Shown: positions 54,529 through 62,909 of the stretch, one piece after another
Numbering within the stretch: position 1 is the first letter of the stretch
Layout: each line of letters begins with the position of its first letter
NCBI GenBank assembly: GCA_963831005.1
Contig: CAWHOW010000007.1
Location: 248,001-312,000 of the forward strand
DNA: 64,000 bases
Source of the DNA: CAWHOW01 sp963831005
GTDB lineage: Bacteria; Bacteroidota; Bacteroidia; Bacteroidales; CG2-30-32-10
Direction of reading: 5' to 3'
Notes under the pieces: model-generated
What the model was told of the DNA's origin: nothing
Database searches by the model: none
The model's input: the letters and a program-made list of their open reading frames with translations, nothing else
Position numbers and translations under genes: made by a program

Positions 54529-54572
54529 TAAAGATAAATACAGCATGTTTTCTTTTAAATTTTATAATAGCT

Positions 54573-54580
54573 TATCTTTG
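54573..54580 (+). promoter_or_regulatory. -7 promoter box for the KASIII gene
   Basis: TATCTTTG matches TAnnTTTG, 62 bases ahead of the ATG at 54643. Confidence 0.45.
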
Positions 54581-54642
54581 GAAAAATATTTCAGGTACTG
54601 CTCACAAGAAGGAAAGATTTTAATGCATAATACCTTAAGATA

Positions 54643-55665
54643 ATGGGAAGTAAATCCTACATCAATGCAATAAGCTATTATTTGCCAGAAAAGATACTCA
54701 CGAATGATATGCTTGACATTGAATTTCCTGAATGGAAAGTTCATGAAATTGCAAAGACCACAGGTGTTTACACCAGACATATTTCTGACGAAAATGAAAT
54801 CTCTTCAGATTTAGCATTTAAAGCAGCACAAAAATTATTTTCTGAACAAGGGATATCCTCTGAAATAATTGATTTTATAATATTCTGCACACAAAGCGCG
54901 GATTACCTTACACCTACTACTGCCTGTATTTTGCAGGACAGGTTGGGTCTCTCTGTGAATTGCGGAGCTATTGATATCAACCAGGGTTGTACTGGGTTTG
55001 TATATGGGTTAAGCCTGGCAAAGAGTCTAGTGGAAACTGGTCTTGCAACAAATGTTCTTTTGCTGACTGCTGAAACTATTACAAAATATATAAACAAAAA
55101 AGATAGAAGTTCAAGGCTTTTATTTGGAGATGGGGCATCCGCAAGTCTGATCTCAAACAAACCAGATGGCATGAAAGCCGTTATTGGTGATTTTGTATTT
55201 GGCACTAATGGAAAAGGATACAAGAATATTATGCTTCCTTTTGGTGGAGCACGCAATCCAATAAGCAAAGCAACTTCTGATGAATTTTCTGATGAATATG
55301 GCAATATCAGAACTAATGCTAATTTTTATATTAACGGAGATTCTGTTTTTTTATTCTCTGTTAAAACAGCTCCAGCATTGGTTCGTGAGATTTTAAAGAA
55401 ATCAAAACTAAGCATAGATGAAATCAATTTATTTATATTCCATCAGGCAAATAAATTGATCACTGATACGGTAGCAAAAAAACTAAATTTATCTGAGGGC
55501 AAATACTTTGAATGCTTGAAAGATTTTGGAAATACTGTTTCTTCTACAATTCCGATTTCTCTGAAAAACGCATTCCAACAAAACAGAATCAAAAAAGGTA
55601 ATAAAGTTTTACTTGCTGCATTTGGAGTAGGATATTCCTGGGCATCTACTATTATTACATTTTAA
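54643..55665 (+). CDS. 3-oxoacyl-ACP synthase III (KASIII/FabH-like), copy 1
   Basis: 340 aa. The thiolase-fold triad is Cys116 (INQGCTGF), His267 (FHQAN) and Asn297 (FGNTVSS). KASIII joins an acyl-CoA to malonyl-ACP. This copy is distant from a housekeeping FabH in that an acyl carrier protein and a second KASIII follow. The N-terminus (SKSYINAISYYLPEKILTND) resembles FabH-like enzymes found in surface polysaccharide clusters. It may prime a short acyl group for sugar decoration. Confidence 0.92.
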   Translation: MGSKSYINAISYYLPEKILTNDMLDIEFPEWKVHEIAKTTGVYTRHISDENEISSDLAFKAAQKLFSEQGISSEIIDFIIFCTQSADYLTPTTACILQDRLGLSVNCGAIDINQGCTGFVYGLSLAKSLVETGLATNVLLLTAETITKYINKKDRSSRLLFGDGASASLISNKPDGMKAVIGDFVFGTNGKGYKNIMLPFGGARNPISKATSDEFSDEYGNIRTNANFYINGDSVFLFSVKTAPALVREILKKSKLSIDEINLFIFHQANKLITDTVAKKLNLSEGKYFECLKDFGNTVSSTIPISLKNAFQQNRIKKGNKVLLAAFGVGYSWASTIITF

Positions 55666-55714
55666 ACATTTAAATAAATTTTATTATGTTTTTTTGATTA
55701 TCGTTTTTATCATG

Positions 55715-55722
55715 TATATTTG
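55715..55722 (+). promoter_or_regulatory. -7 promoter box for the ACP gene
   Basis: TATATTTG, 20 bases ahead of the ATG at 55743, in the 77-base gap after KASIII copy 1. Confidence 0.45.
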
Positions 55723-55742
55723 TTAATTCTAAATAAACAACC

Positions 55743-55976
55743 ATGAATGTTAAAGATTTTATTTTAAAGATTGAAGCCGAATTTGAATATCTGGAACCCG
55801 GTAAACTAAAACCCGAAAGTATTTTCAGGGAGGTTTTTGAATGGAATTCAGTTAATGCACTTATTCTGATTGCACTTGTTAATACAGAATATAATGTTGT
55901 AATAACAGCTGATGATTTAAGGTCATCAAAAACCATCAATGATATCTTCAAAATTATTCAGAAAAGAACAAAATAA
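55743..55976 (+). CDS. Acyl carrier protein
   Basis: 77 aa. Four-helix ACP pattern with the phosphopantetheine site at Ser36 in EWNSVNAL; the usual DSL/DSM is NSV here. It lies between two KASIII genes, and its TAA ends with the A of the next ATG (one-base overlap), showing tight coupling. A dedicated carrier of this kind keeps a special acyl chain apart from bulk fatty acid synthesis. Confidence 0.9.
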   Translation: MNVKDFILKIEAEFEYLEPGKLKPESIFREVFEWNSVNALILIALVNTEYNVVITADDLRSSKTINDIFKIIQKRTK

Positions 55977-57031
55977 TGGCACTCTTTTCAACACATAATG
56001 TTTCTATAAAGGGCATATCTGCTTGTGTCCCAAAGTTGGAATATGACAATATGGATTATAAGTGGATTCCCGTTAAAGAACGGGTACTTATGATTAAAAC
56101 AGTGGGTGTTGAAAAAAGAAGAATAGTTGAAAAAGGTGTTATTACATCAGACCTTTGTTTTCATGCTGCAGAGAAGTTGCTGAAAGATGTTCAATGGGAA
56201 AAAGAAGAAGTTGAACTACTTATCTTTATTGCGCAGGCCAGAGATTATCATCTTCCTGCTACTGGTATTATACTTCAGGACAGGCTCGGTCTTTCAAAAA
56301 AATGCATGACATTTGATGTCGGGTTGGGTTGTTCAGGATATGTTTACGGATTAAGTATCGCCGCTGGATTATTAAATTCATTCAAATTAAAAAAGGCACT
56401 GTTGTTGGTTGGGGACGTCTCCTCCCAAAGTGTATCATATAAAGACAAGTCAGCATATACTTTGTTTGGCGATGCAGGAACTGCTACTGTTCTTGAATAT
56501 GATGAAAATGCTTTACCTATGCATTTTAATATGCAGTCTGATGGTTCTGGTTTTGATGCAATATACATTCCTCACAGTGGTAGCCGAAGAATAGTTGACA
56601 AATCTTCACTCAAATTAAGAAAATTTGGGCCCGGGATATACAGAAATATGATACATTTGGTATTAGATGGAGTTCGGGTATTCAATTTCGCTACTATGGA
56701 AGTTCCACCTAATGTCAACGAGTTGCTTGCTTGGCAAAATATTACTGTAGAAGATATTGACCAGTTTGTTTTTCACCAGGCTAATTTATTGATGAATGAG
56801 ATAATCAGAAAAAAAATTAAGATACCAAAAGAAAAATATCCTTATTCCATGCAAAAGTTTGGGAATACCAGTTCAGCTTCTATTCCGCTTACAATGATCA
56901 CTCAGATAAGGCAACAACTTATTGAGAATAAAACGAAACTTTTACTTTCCGGTTTTGGAGTTGGCTTATCATGGGGTTCGGTAATATTAGAAACAAATAA
57001 GATTATTTGTTCTGAATTAATTGAAGTATAA
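55976..57031 (+). CDS. 3-oxoacyl-ACP synthase III (KASIII-like), copy 2
   Basis: 351 aa. Triad Cys119 (GLGCSGY), His267 (FHQAN) and Asn297 (FGNTSSAS), with the last two at the same residue numbers as copy 1. The two proteins are clear but distant paralogs, so they may use different acyl donors or carry out two rounds of elongation. It begins on the last base of the ACP gene and is followed by the SDR after 11 bases. Confidence 0.9.
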   Translation: MALFSTHNVSIKGISACVPKLEYDNMDYKWIPVKERVLMIKTVGVEKRRIVEKGVITSDLCFHAAEKLLKDVQWEKEEVELLIFIAQARDYHLPATGIILQDRLGLSKKCMTFDVGLGCSGYVYGLSIAAGLLNSFKLKKALLLVGDVSSQSVSYKDKSAYTLFGDAGTATVLEYDENALPMHFNMQSDGSGFDAIYIPHSGSRRIVDKSSLKLRKFGPGIYRNMIHLVLDGVRVFNFATMEVPPNVNELLAWQNITVEDIDQFVFHQANLLMNEIIRKKIKIPKEKYPYSMQKFGNTSSASIPLTMITQIRQQLIENKTKLLLSGFGVGLSWGSVILETNKIICSELIEV

Positions 57032-57042
57032 TTTGTTTTACC

Positions 57043-57795
57043 ATGACCACTTTTAATTTATCAGGTAAGAATATTTTAATCTCCGGTGCATCTTCAGGTA
57101 TTGGAAGACAAGCCGCAATTAAATTATCCGATGCAGGGGCTAGGATTTTTATTACTGGCAGAACACCTGAAAAACTTGATGAAACTTTTCGAAATCTTGT
57201 AGGCGAGAAACATATTAAAATAGTTGCTGATCTTAGTGATTTAAGGCAGATTGATGAGGTTATTAATGCAGTTCCAGAATTACACGGATTTGTCCATTGC
57301 GCAGGTATTTCAACTATGGTTCCCGTGAAATACATTAAAAAAGAACAAATTCAAGATGTTTATTCTGTGAATTATGAATCGGCAGTATTGTTAGTAAGCA
57401 AAGCATTGGCACAAAGAAAGATTTCAAAGAATGCTTCTTTTGTTTTTATTTCTTCCCTTTCAACAGTGAACCCATTGTTTGGAGGCTCTTTGTACATAGG
57501 ATCCAAATTGGCACTGGAAGGCTTTAGTAAAACCATTGCGATTGAATTGTCTTCAAAGGGAATTCGTTCCAATTGCATTTGCCCTGCATATGTTTTCAGC
57601 CCTATGATGGATAAAGTAAAAGAAAGCATGTCAGCTTCTTTTATCGAAAAATTCAAAACCATGCATCCAAATGGATTTGGCTATCCACAGGATGTTGCAA
57701 ATATTATTGCCTTCTTACTTGCCGATGAATCGAAATGGATAAATGGGCAAAATATTAATCTTGGTTCTTTTAATATTAATATACCGTCTTTATGA
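57043..57795 (+). CDS. Short-chain dehydrogenase/reductase (FabG-like)
   Basis: 250 aa. Rossmann glycine motif GASSGIG (15-21), HCAGIS, and the active pair Tyr151 and Lys155 (YIGSK) with Ser in FISSLS. Given the upstream KASIII and ACP genes it most likely reduces the 3-oxoacyl-ACP to 3-hydroxyacyl-ACP with NAD(P)H. A sugar substrate cannot be excluded. Its last bases overlap the GT2 gene by four (ATGA). Confidence 0.92.
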   Translation: MTTFNLSGKNILISGASSGIGRQAAIKLSDAGARIFITGRTPEKLDETFRNLVGEKHIKIVADLSDLRQIDEVINAVPELHGFVHCAGISTMVPVKYIKKEQIQDVYSVNYESAVLLVSKALAQRKISKNASFVFISSLSTVNPLFGGSLYIGSKLALEGFSKTIAIELSSKGIRSNCICPAYVFSPMMDKVKESMSASFIEKFKTMHPNGFGYPQDVANIIAFLLADESKWINGQNINLGSFNINIPSL

Positions 57796-58709
57796 CCGAC
57801 CCTGATTTCTCTGTTGTAGTACCTGTTTTTAACAGTGAAAAAAGCTTAACAGAATTGTTTATCAGACTTGATGCCGCATTCAATAAATTAAGTAAGTTAT
57901 ATGAAGTAATATTTGTTGAAGATGGCGGAACTGATAGAAGTTGGGAAATAATAGAAGGTTTAAAAAAAGAACATGCGGGAAAAATAACAGCAATAAAGCT
58001 AGCAAAGAACTTCGGTCAGCATAATGCAATACTCTGTGGTCTAAAATATGCAAAAGGGAAATTCTGCATAACAATTGACGATGATTTGCAGCAGAGTCCT
58101 GAAGATATTGAGATATTATACAACAAAATTCTTGAAACCAATTCGGATGTTGTATATGGAATCTATGAAGAAAATATGCATTCCCTTAGCCGAAGGATTG
58201 GAAGCTGGTATATGAAGCAATCCTCGATATTTTCAAGGAAAATAATTGCAGGAGCTTCTTTCAGGTTGATTAAGTCTGAAATAGTGGCAAAAATGATTGA
58301 AGGAAACCATGACTTTGTTTACATTGATGAGATTTTATCCTGGTATACTGAGAATGCAGCGTTTGCTAATGTACATCATACAGCTAGAAAATACGATAAA
58401 TCAAACTATACCCACAGAAAGCTGATTAGCCACGCATATAATATTACTCTCTTTTATACAGCTTTTCCTCTTAGATTGATGACATATGGAGGATTTAGCA
58501 TTTCATGTTTAATGTTGTTGACAGGAATGTATTATTTTTTGAAAAAAATATTTTTCCGTGCACCTATGGGTTATACTTCTCTTATTGTAGCTATCTTATT
58601 TTCTGCAGGTATAATGCTTATGTGCATGGGCATCCTTGGCGAATACCTTTTCAGGATATACAAATCTCAAACACACAAGCCACCTTATTCCATCAGTAAG
58701 ATTTTATAG
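57792..58709 (+). CDS. GT2 glycosyltransferase with C-terminal membrane anchor (GtrB/DPM1-like)
   Basis: 305 aa. GT-A domain: SVVVPVFNSEKSL, FVEDGGTDRSWEI, KNFGQHNAI and the metal-binding TIDDDLQQSPEDI. Two spans near residues 235-290 hold it in the membrane, as in GtrB-like enzymes that load sugars onto polyprenyl phosphate. It overlaps the SDR gene by four bases and is followed by the GNAT gene after seven. Confidence 0.92.
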   Translation: MTDPDFSVVVPVFNSEKSLTELFIRLDAAFNKLSKLYEVIFVEDGGTDRSWEIIEGLKKEHAGKITAIKLAKNFGQHNAILCGLKYAKGKFCITIDDDLQQSPEDIEILYNKILETNSDVVYGIYEENMHSLSRRIGSWYMKQSSIFSRKIIAGASFRLIKSEIVAKMIEGNHDFVYIDEILSWYTENAAFANVHHTARKYDKSNYTHRKLISHAYNITLFYTAFPLRLMTYGGFSISCLMLLTGMYYFLKKIFFRAPMGYTSLIVAILFSAGIMLMCMGILGEYLFRIYKSQTHKPPYSISKIL

Positions 58710-58716
58710 TACAGGA

Positions 58717-59409
58717 ATGAAACTTCAGAAATATGGTATTACACTTGAAAGGCTGACTGAGTCTGATATTGAATTAGTCAGGAAATACCGCAATTCTGCT
58801 GAAATTAAAAATTTTATGCAGTTTAGAAAACGTATTACACGAAGTATGCAGAAAAAATGGTTTGAGTCCATTGACAATTATTTGAACTATTATTTTATTA
58901 TTATTTACGATGGAAAAAAAATCGGTCTGATCAATATTAAGAACATAGATTGGGTTAAGAATACTGATGTTTCCGAATCAGGATTGTTTCTTTGGGATTG
59001 GAATTATATTGACAGCCCTGCCCCTTTGCTTGCTTCTATTATATTAAGTGAATTTGGCTATGGAGTTCTTTGTGGAGAAAACAGCAAAATAAAAATATTA
59101 AAATCAAATAAGAAAGCTGTGGAATTCAACAAAAAACTTGGTTATTCTGAAATTAAGTCTTGCCCTGACGGTTTTTCGATGTACATGCAAACAAAAGACA
59201 GCTTTATTTCAGCTACAGCGCCATTAAGAAAAAAGGCTCTTGTATTCTGCAACAATGATCCTGCTTTATATATGACTATTGAGCAAAGCGATTGGAATAA
59301 TGATAAGGGTAAATATCTTAATGATTATCTCAAAATGAAAAAACACAATTATTCAAAAGAGGTTAATGGGAATACCGAAGTTTATAAATTTCTTTTCGAT
59401 TTCTCATAA
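58717..59409 (+). CDS. GNAT-family acyltransferase
   Basis: 230 aa from the ATG at 58717; the frame is open further up, but that part overlaps the GT2 gene. The first 170 residues are GNAT-like: GITLERLTESDIELVRKYRN, an IGLINIKNIDW strand, and KILKSNKKAVEFNKKLGYSE as the acyl-CoA-binding end. The last 60 residues have no recognised match. In clusters with their own ACP such an enzyme can move the acyl chain onto an amino sugar. It converges with the sulfotransferase genes two bases away. Confidence 0.82.
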   Translation: MKLQKYGITLERLTESDIELVRKYRNSAEIKNFMQFRKRITRSMQKKWFESIDNYLNYYFIIIYDGKKIGLINIKNIDWVKNTDVSESGLFLWDWNYIDSPAPLLASIILSEFGYGVLCGENSKIKILKSNKKAVEFNKKLGYSEIKSCPDGFSMYMQTKDSFISATAPLRKKALVFCNNDPALYMTIEQSDWNNDKGKYLNDYLKMKKHNYSKEVNGNTEVYKFLFDFS

Positions 59410-59411
59410 TT

Positions 59412-60497
59412 TTAAATTCCTCTTAATCTCACATATATTTTTTCGTACCACTTTTCAAAAATAGAATTCCTGTAAACTATTTTATTTTTTGTTTTATGTG
59501 GCAGCATTCTGATAAAGACTCCAAGTAGCCTTTGAATACCTCGATGTATGTATATTGGCAATAAATACAGGAATATTAATGGATAAAATCCTTTGTATTT
59601 TCTTTCATAACCATACATCTCAGCCCATTTGCCAACAATCATATCTGCCATTTTAATTTCCTTTTCAGGCATTTTATTCTTCCATGTTTCTACTTTAGAG
59701 TTATTTATGGGTTGCAATAAACTACTTTGATATTTTTCAATTGCAATGAATTGATAGGTATTTTTTAAATTCTCAATAGAATTGCTGGTCAATAACATTT
59801 CTTTCCGAAAATCAATCTTTAAAAAAAGACAAATTTTTTCAAGCTCAGGTTTTGAATTGTTCACCAGAATTTCATATTTAATAGTATAGAATTTTTCAGG
59901 AAATTCCTTTTTATATTTTTCAATTTGTTCTTGACATAATTTCCATCTTAAAGCTGTAAAAGGAGTAAGTTTAGATCCAAAATCAACTTTTTCAATTGAA
60001 AGGATATGATCCCGATAATCCCTTACAATATGAACAAATTTAGCTTCAGGGAAAATCTGAATAATTTGCTTAATAAAATATGAATGCAGGAAGTTTTTAT
60101 CTCCTATTAATGTAATAGCTTCTTTTGGGAAGATAGATTTAAAACTGAGATATATTATTTTTATCATATCGGGATACTTTGAGTTCAATGGCATTTTGGA
60201 AAGCACATTTTTAAGTTCTTCCTTTTCTAATCGCCACCCTTTTAATGACCAGAAATCATATTTGATATCAGTGAATAACTCATTAATGAAATGCTCTATT
60301 GTCTCTTTGTTCCACTCGCTTGTATTTTTGTATTTATCATAATAATATATTAGAAATGGCATTTCCCATGGAATCTGAATATTAGGATGAGCATCGAAAA
60401 ATGTGCGCAAAAGAGTTGTGCCAGAACGAGGGCTTCCAACTATAAAAAAGAATGGAAGTTCTTTTATTTCTTCTATATCAATTCCTAAAAACTGCAT
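59412..60497 (-). CDS. Sulfotransferase family protein, copy 3
   Basis: 361 aa. The 5'-phosphosulfate loop of PAPS is GSPRSGTTLLRTFFDAHPN near residues 21-39; HIVRDYRDHILSIEKV is the 3'-phosphate site. Sulfotransferase_3 type. A hydrophobic basic tail (YPLIFLYLLPIYIHRGI) may touch the membrane. It is the last of three tandem paralogs read from the promoter at 62654 and lies 21 bases after the middle one. The likely role is adding sulfate to a carbohydrate or lipid. Confidence 0.9.
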   Translation of the reverse strand: MQFLGIDIEEIKELPFFFIVGSPRSGTTLLRTFFDAHPNIQIPWEMPFLIYYYDKYKNTSEWNKETIEHFINELFTDIKYDFWSLKGWRLEKEELKNVLSKMPLNSKYPDMIKIIYLSFKSIFPKEAITLIGDKNFLHSYFIKQIIQIFPEAKFVHIVRDYRDHILSIEKVDFGSKLTPFTALRWKLCQEQIEKYKKEFPEKFYTIKYEILVNNSKPELEKICLFLKIDFRKEMLLTSNSIENLKNTYQFIAIEKYQSSLLQPINNSKVETWKNKMPEKEIKMADMIVGKWAEMYGYERKYKGFYPLIFLYLLPIYIHRGIQRLLGVFIRMLPHKTKNKIVYRNSIFEKWYEKIYVRLRGI

Positions 60498-60518
60498 TGA
60501 GAATTTTAAGATCTTAAA

Positions 60519-61574
60519 TTACCTTGATTTTCGTCTTAATATGTATTTGTACCATAAATTACCAAGCACCGCTCCTTTTGATAATTTTAAATATAAATTA
60601 AATGGAAAATGAAAAGATATTTGAATTATAAAAATTGTAAAATAATGAAGCATCATTCCCGGTATTGCATGAAAATATTTTGCAATAGGTCTCTCTATAT
60701 AAGCAACCTCGTAATTGTTTTCACTTAATTGTTTTCCAGCAATAATTTCAGAAATTCCTTTTTCTTTCTCAGTAAGCAAGTCTTTCCATAAACCAACTTT
60801 GTTAGCTTTAATAGGGTTTAACAGGCTTTTATGAGTTTTCTTAAGAGCTTCTTCTGAGAACTGCTTTCGAAATTCTTCTTTCTTCTCATAAAATTTCAAT
60901 ACATCACTATTGTATGAAATACTAAGAAACTTACAGATTCCTTTCAAAATATTTTCAGGATCAGAAACAATATCTTCATATTTAACAATCATGAAGTTCT
61001 TTTTATTTCTTTTTGATAACTTTTTGAAAGTATTATATGCGTATTTCCATCGTTTTGCTATCATAGAGATATATGGAACTTCAAGCTTAATGTTTTTAAG
61101 AGAAAGAAATTGATCTCGAGGGTCTCTTAATAATTGAATGTAGAAGCATTCATTTCTGAATAACCTATATAATCTTTTAAATTGTAAAGAATAAGATGGG
61201 TTTTTATCGCCCACTAAAATAATTTTCTCTTTGGGCAATACATCAGGATAATGAAGTATGATTATCTTGCATAATGTAAGATAATCAAGCTTACCAGAAT
61301 AATTATATAAAAATTCCCTTAATAATTCAACATCTATCTTGGTTTCTTTGAATAACCATAATTCCTGAAGATCAGAAATAATTTTATCGATAGTTTTCCT
61401 GTTAGGGCAATTTGTTTTTTTATATCGTTTCGAAAGATGCAGTATAAAAGGACATTCGGTAGGGACAATTACATTTGGATGAGTGTCAAGTAATGTACGT
61501 AATAGAGTAGTGCCAGAACGAGGTCGCCCGATAATAAAGAAAAGTTTTATTTTATCAATTTCAGATGGTATCAT
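60519..61574 (-). CDS. Sulfotransferase family protein, copy 2
   Basis: 351 aa. PAPS loop GRPRSGTTLLRTLLDTHPN near residues 16-34 and 3'-phosphate site IQLLRDPRDQFLSLKNI. It starts two bases after the stop of copy 1. The C-terminal hydrophobic stretch (IPGMMLHYFTIFIIQISFHF) could act as a membrane tether. It is closer to copy 1 than to copy 3 by eye (shared HPNVIVP, ILHLSKRYK/ILHLGKLYK and GDKNPSYS/GDKNPGYS). Confidence 0.9.
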   Translation of the reverse strand: MIPSEIDKIKLFFIIGRPRSGTTLLRTLLDTHPNVIVPTECPFILHLSKRYKKTNCPNRKTIDKIISDLQELWLFKETKIDVELLREFLYNYSGKLDYLTLCKIIILHYPDVLPKEKIILVGDKNPSYSLQFKRLYRLFRNECFYIQLLRDPRDQFLSLKNIKLEVPYISMIAKRWKYAYNTFKKLSKRNKKNFMIVKYEDIVSDPENILKGICKFLSISYNSDVLKFYEKKEEFRKQFSEEALKKTHKSLLNPIKANKVGLWKDLLTEKEKGISEIIAGKQLSENNYEVAYIERPIAKYFHAIPGMMLHYFTIFIIQISFHFPFNLYLKLSKGAVLGNLWYKYILRRKSR

Positions 61575-61576
61575 TA

Positions 61577-62635
61577 TTATTTTTTCTCCATAATATGGTT
61601 ATGCCAAAAGCGCGCAATTGGTGAAGCTCCTTTAATAAACCTTATGTAAATTTTGAAAGGCATTAGTCTCAACACTAAATATGCGAATGTAAACAGATAA
61701 TATAACACAATACCAGGGAAGGCATATAAGCAATAGAGCGGATTGAATCTATTGTATACCCTTTCATAATTATATTTTTCAGCATATTTGCCTGCTACTG
61801 TATCAGCAATTTTAACCTGCAAAGGTTTAAGCTTTTGTTTCCAGATTCCTATTTTGTCAGGGTTTATAGGATTCAAGAGGTTTTTATGATCTCCTTTCAG
61901 TGATTCTACTGAATATATTTTCAAAAACTCCTCCTTGTTTTCGTAAAATTTTAATACCTGTGGATCAAAATCTATTGACAAGAAATCAGTTACTTTCTTC
62001 ATTTCTGTTTCAGGCGAAGTTACCAAATCCTCATATCGCATGGTATAAAACTGATCAGGCTTATTTTTACTGATCTTAATAAAATCTTTTATTGATTGTT
62101 TCCAGCGCTTGGTAGGGACTGCAATATAGGGGAAATCATATTTGGTTTGGTTCAAAGATAAAAACTGATCACGATAGTCTCTCGTAATTAGAATATACTT
62201 TGCTTTATTTCCTGTAATTCTGTAAAGATACTTCAAATAGACTGAATAGCCGGGGTTTTTATCACCAACAAGTAGCACATGTTCTTTTTCAAAAACTCTC
62301 GGATAATTCAATATTACTACTTTGCATATAGTTAAATAATCACTAATTCCGGAAATAGCATATAAGTCTTTGCGCAATTCGTCAATATCAATTTTTGAAT
62401 GTTTAAAATGCCATATTCGTTTCATATCTTCCAGAAACTTATCAATGGTATCATGATCCCAGTTTTTTACGTTTTTATAAAGTTTTCCTAAATGAAGAAT
62501 AATAGGATATTCTATAGGAACAATAACATTTGGGTGAGCATCCATTAGTGTACGGAGTAATGTTGTTCCAGAACGTGGCCTGCCAATAATGAAGAATAAT
62601 TGAGTGTTTTTAATGTTTGATAAATCTTGGCTCAT
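61577..62635 (-). CDS. Sulfotransferase family protein, copy 1
   Basis: 352 aa from the ATG at 62635. The frame is open to a TTG at 62656, but that codon lies inside the -7 box, so the ATG is preferred. PAPS loop GRPRSGTTLLRTLMDAHPN and 3'-phosphate site LITRDYRDQFLSLNQT. A C-terminal hydrophobic segment (FPGIVLYYLFTFAYLVLRLM) is shared in position with the other two copies. It is the first gene of the three-gene sulfotransferase operon. Confidence 0.9.
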   Translation of the reverse strand: MSQDLSNIKNTQLFFIIGRPRSGTTLLRTLMDAHPNVIVPIEYPIILHLGKLYKNVKNWDHDTIDKFLEDMKRIWHFKHSKIDIDELRKDLYAISGISDYLTICKVVILNYPRVFEKEHVLLVGDKNPGYSVYLKYLYRITGNKAKYILITRDYRDQFLSLNQTKYDFPYIAVPTKRWKQSIKDFIKISKNKPDQFYTMRYEDLVTSPETEMKKVTDFLSIDFDPQVLKFYENKEEFLKIYSVESLKGDHKNLLNPINPDKIGIWKQKLKPLQVKIADTVAGKYAEKYNYERVYNRFNPLYCLYAFPGIVLYYLFTFAYLVLRLMPFKIYIRFIKGASPIARFWHNHIMEKK

Positions 62636-62653
62636 CAGATTCTGTTTAAGAAT

Positions 62654-62661
62654 CAAAAATA
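62654..62661 (-). promoter_or_regulatory. -7 promoter box for the sulfotransferase operon
   Basis: CAAAAATA reads TATTTTTG on the minus strand, 18 bases ahead of the ATG at 62635. Confidence 0.5.
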
Positions 62662-62909
62662 CTAAAATATTTCAAGCTTAATTTCCTTAAGATATTAATG
62701 ATTTGAAGACTTTGATTGATAACATATTGTAATAATTAACTAATTGTTTGTTCGTAAATTGAAAATCTGGAATGAATTATTAAATTTGCTCTTATAAATA
62801 ATGAATTAGGTTGAGTGGAGATTAAAAGAGTATGGTCGGAATGTTTAAAAGATCGAATAGTATGAGCGAGAATAACGGAAATATGAATTATCAGGTAAGC
62901 AAAAACTAA

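Noticed and set aside
62832..62909. 26-codon ORF just ahead of the GT-C gene
   Set aside because: Its TAA overlaps the ATG at 62910, but the peptide has no pattern and no promoter box; too short to support.
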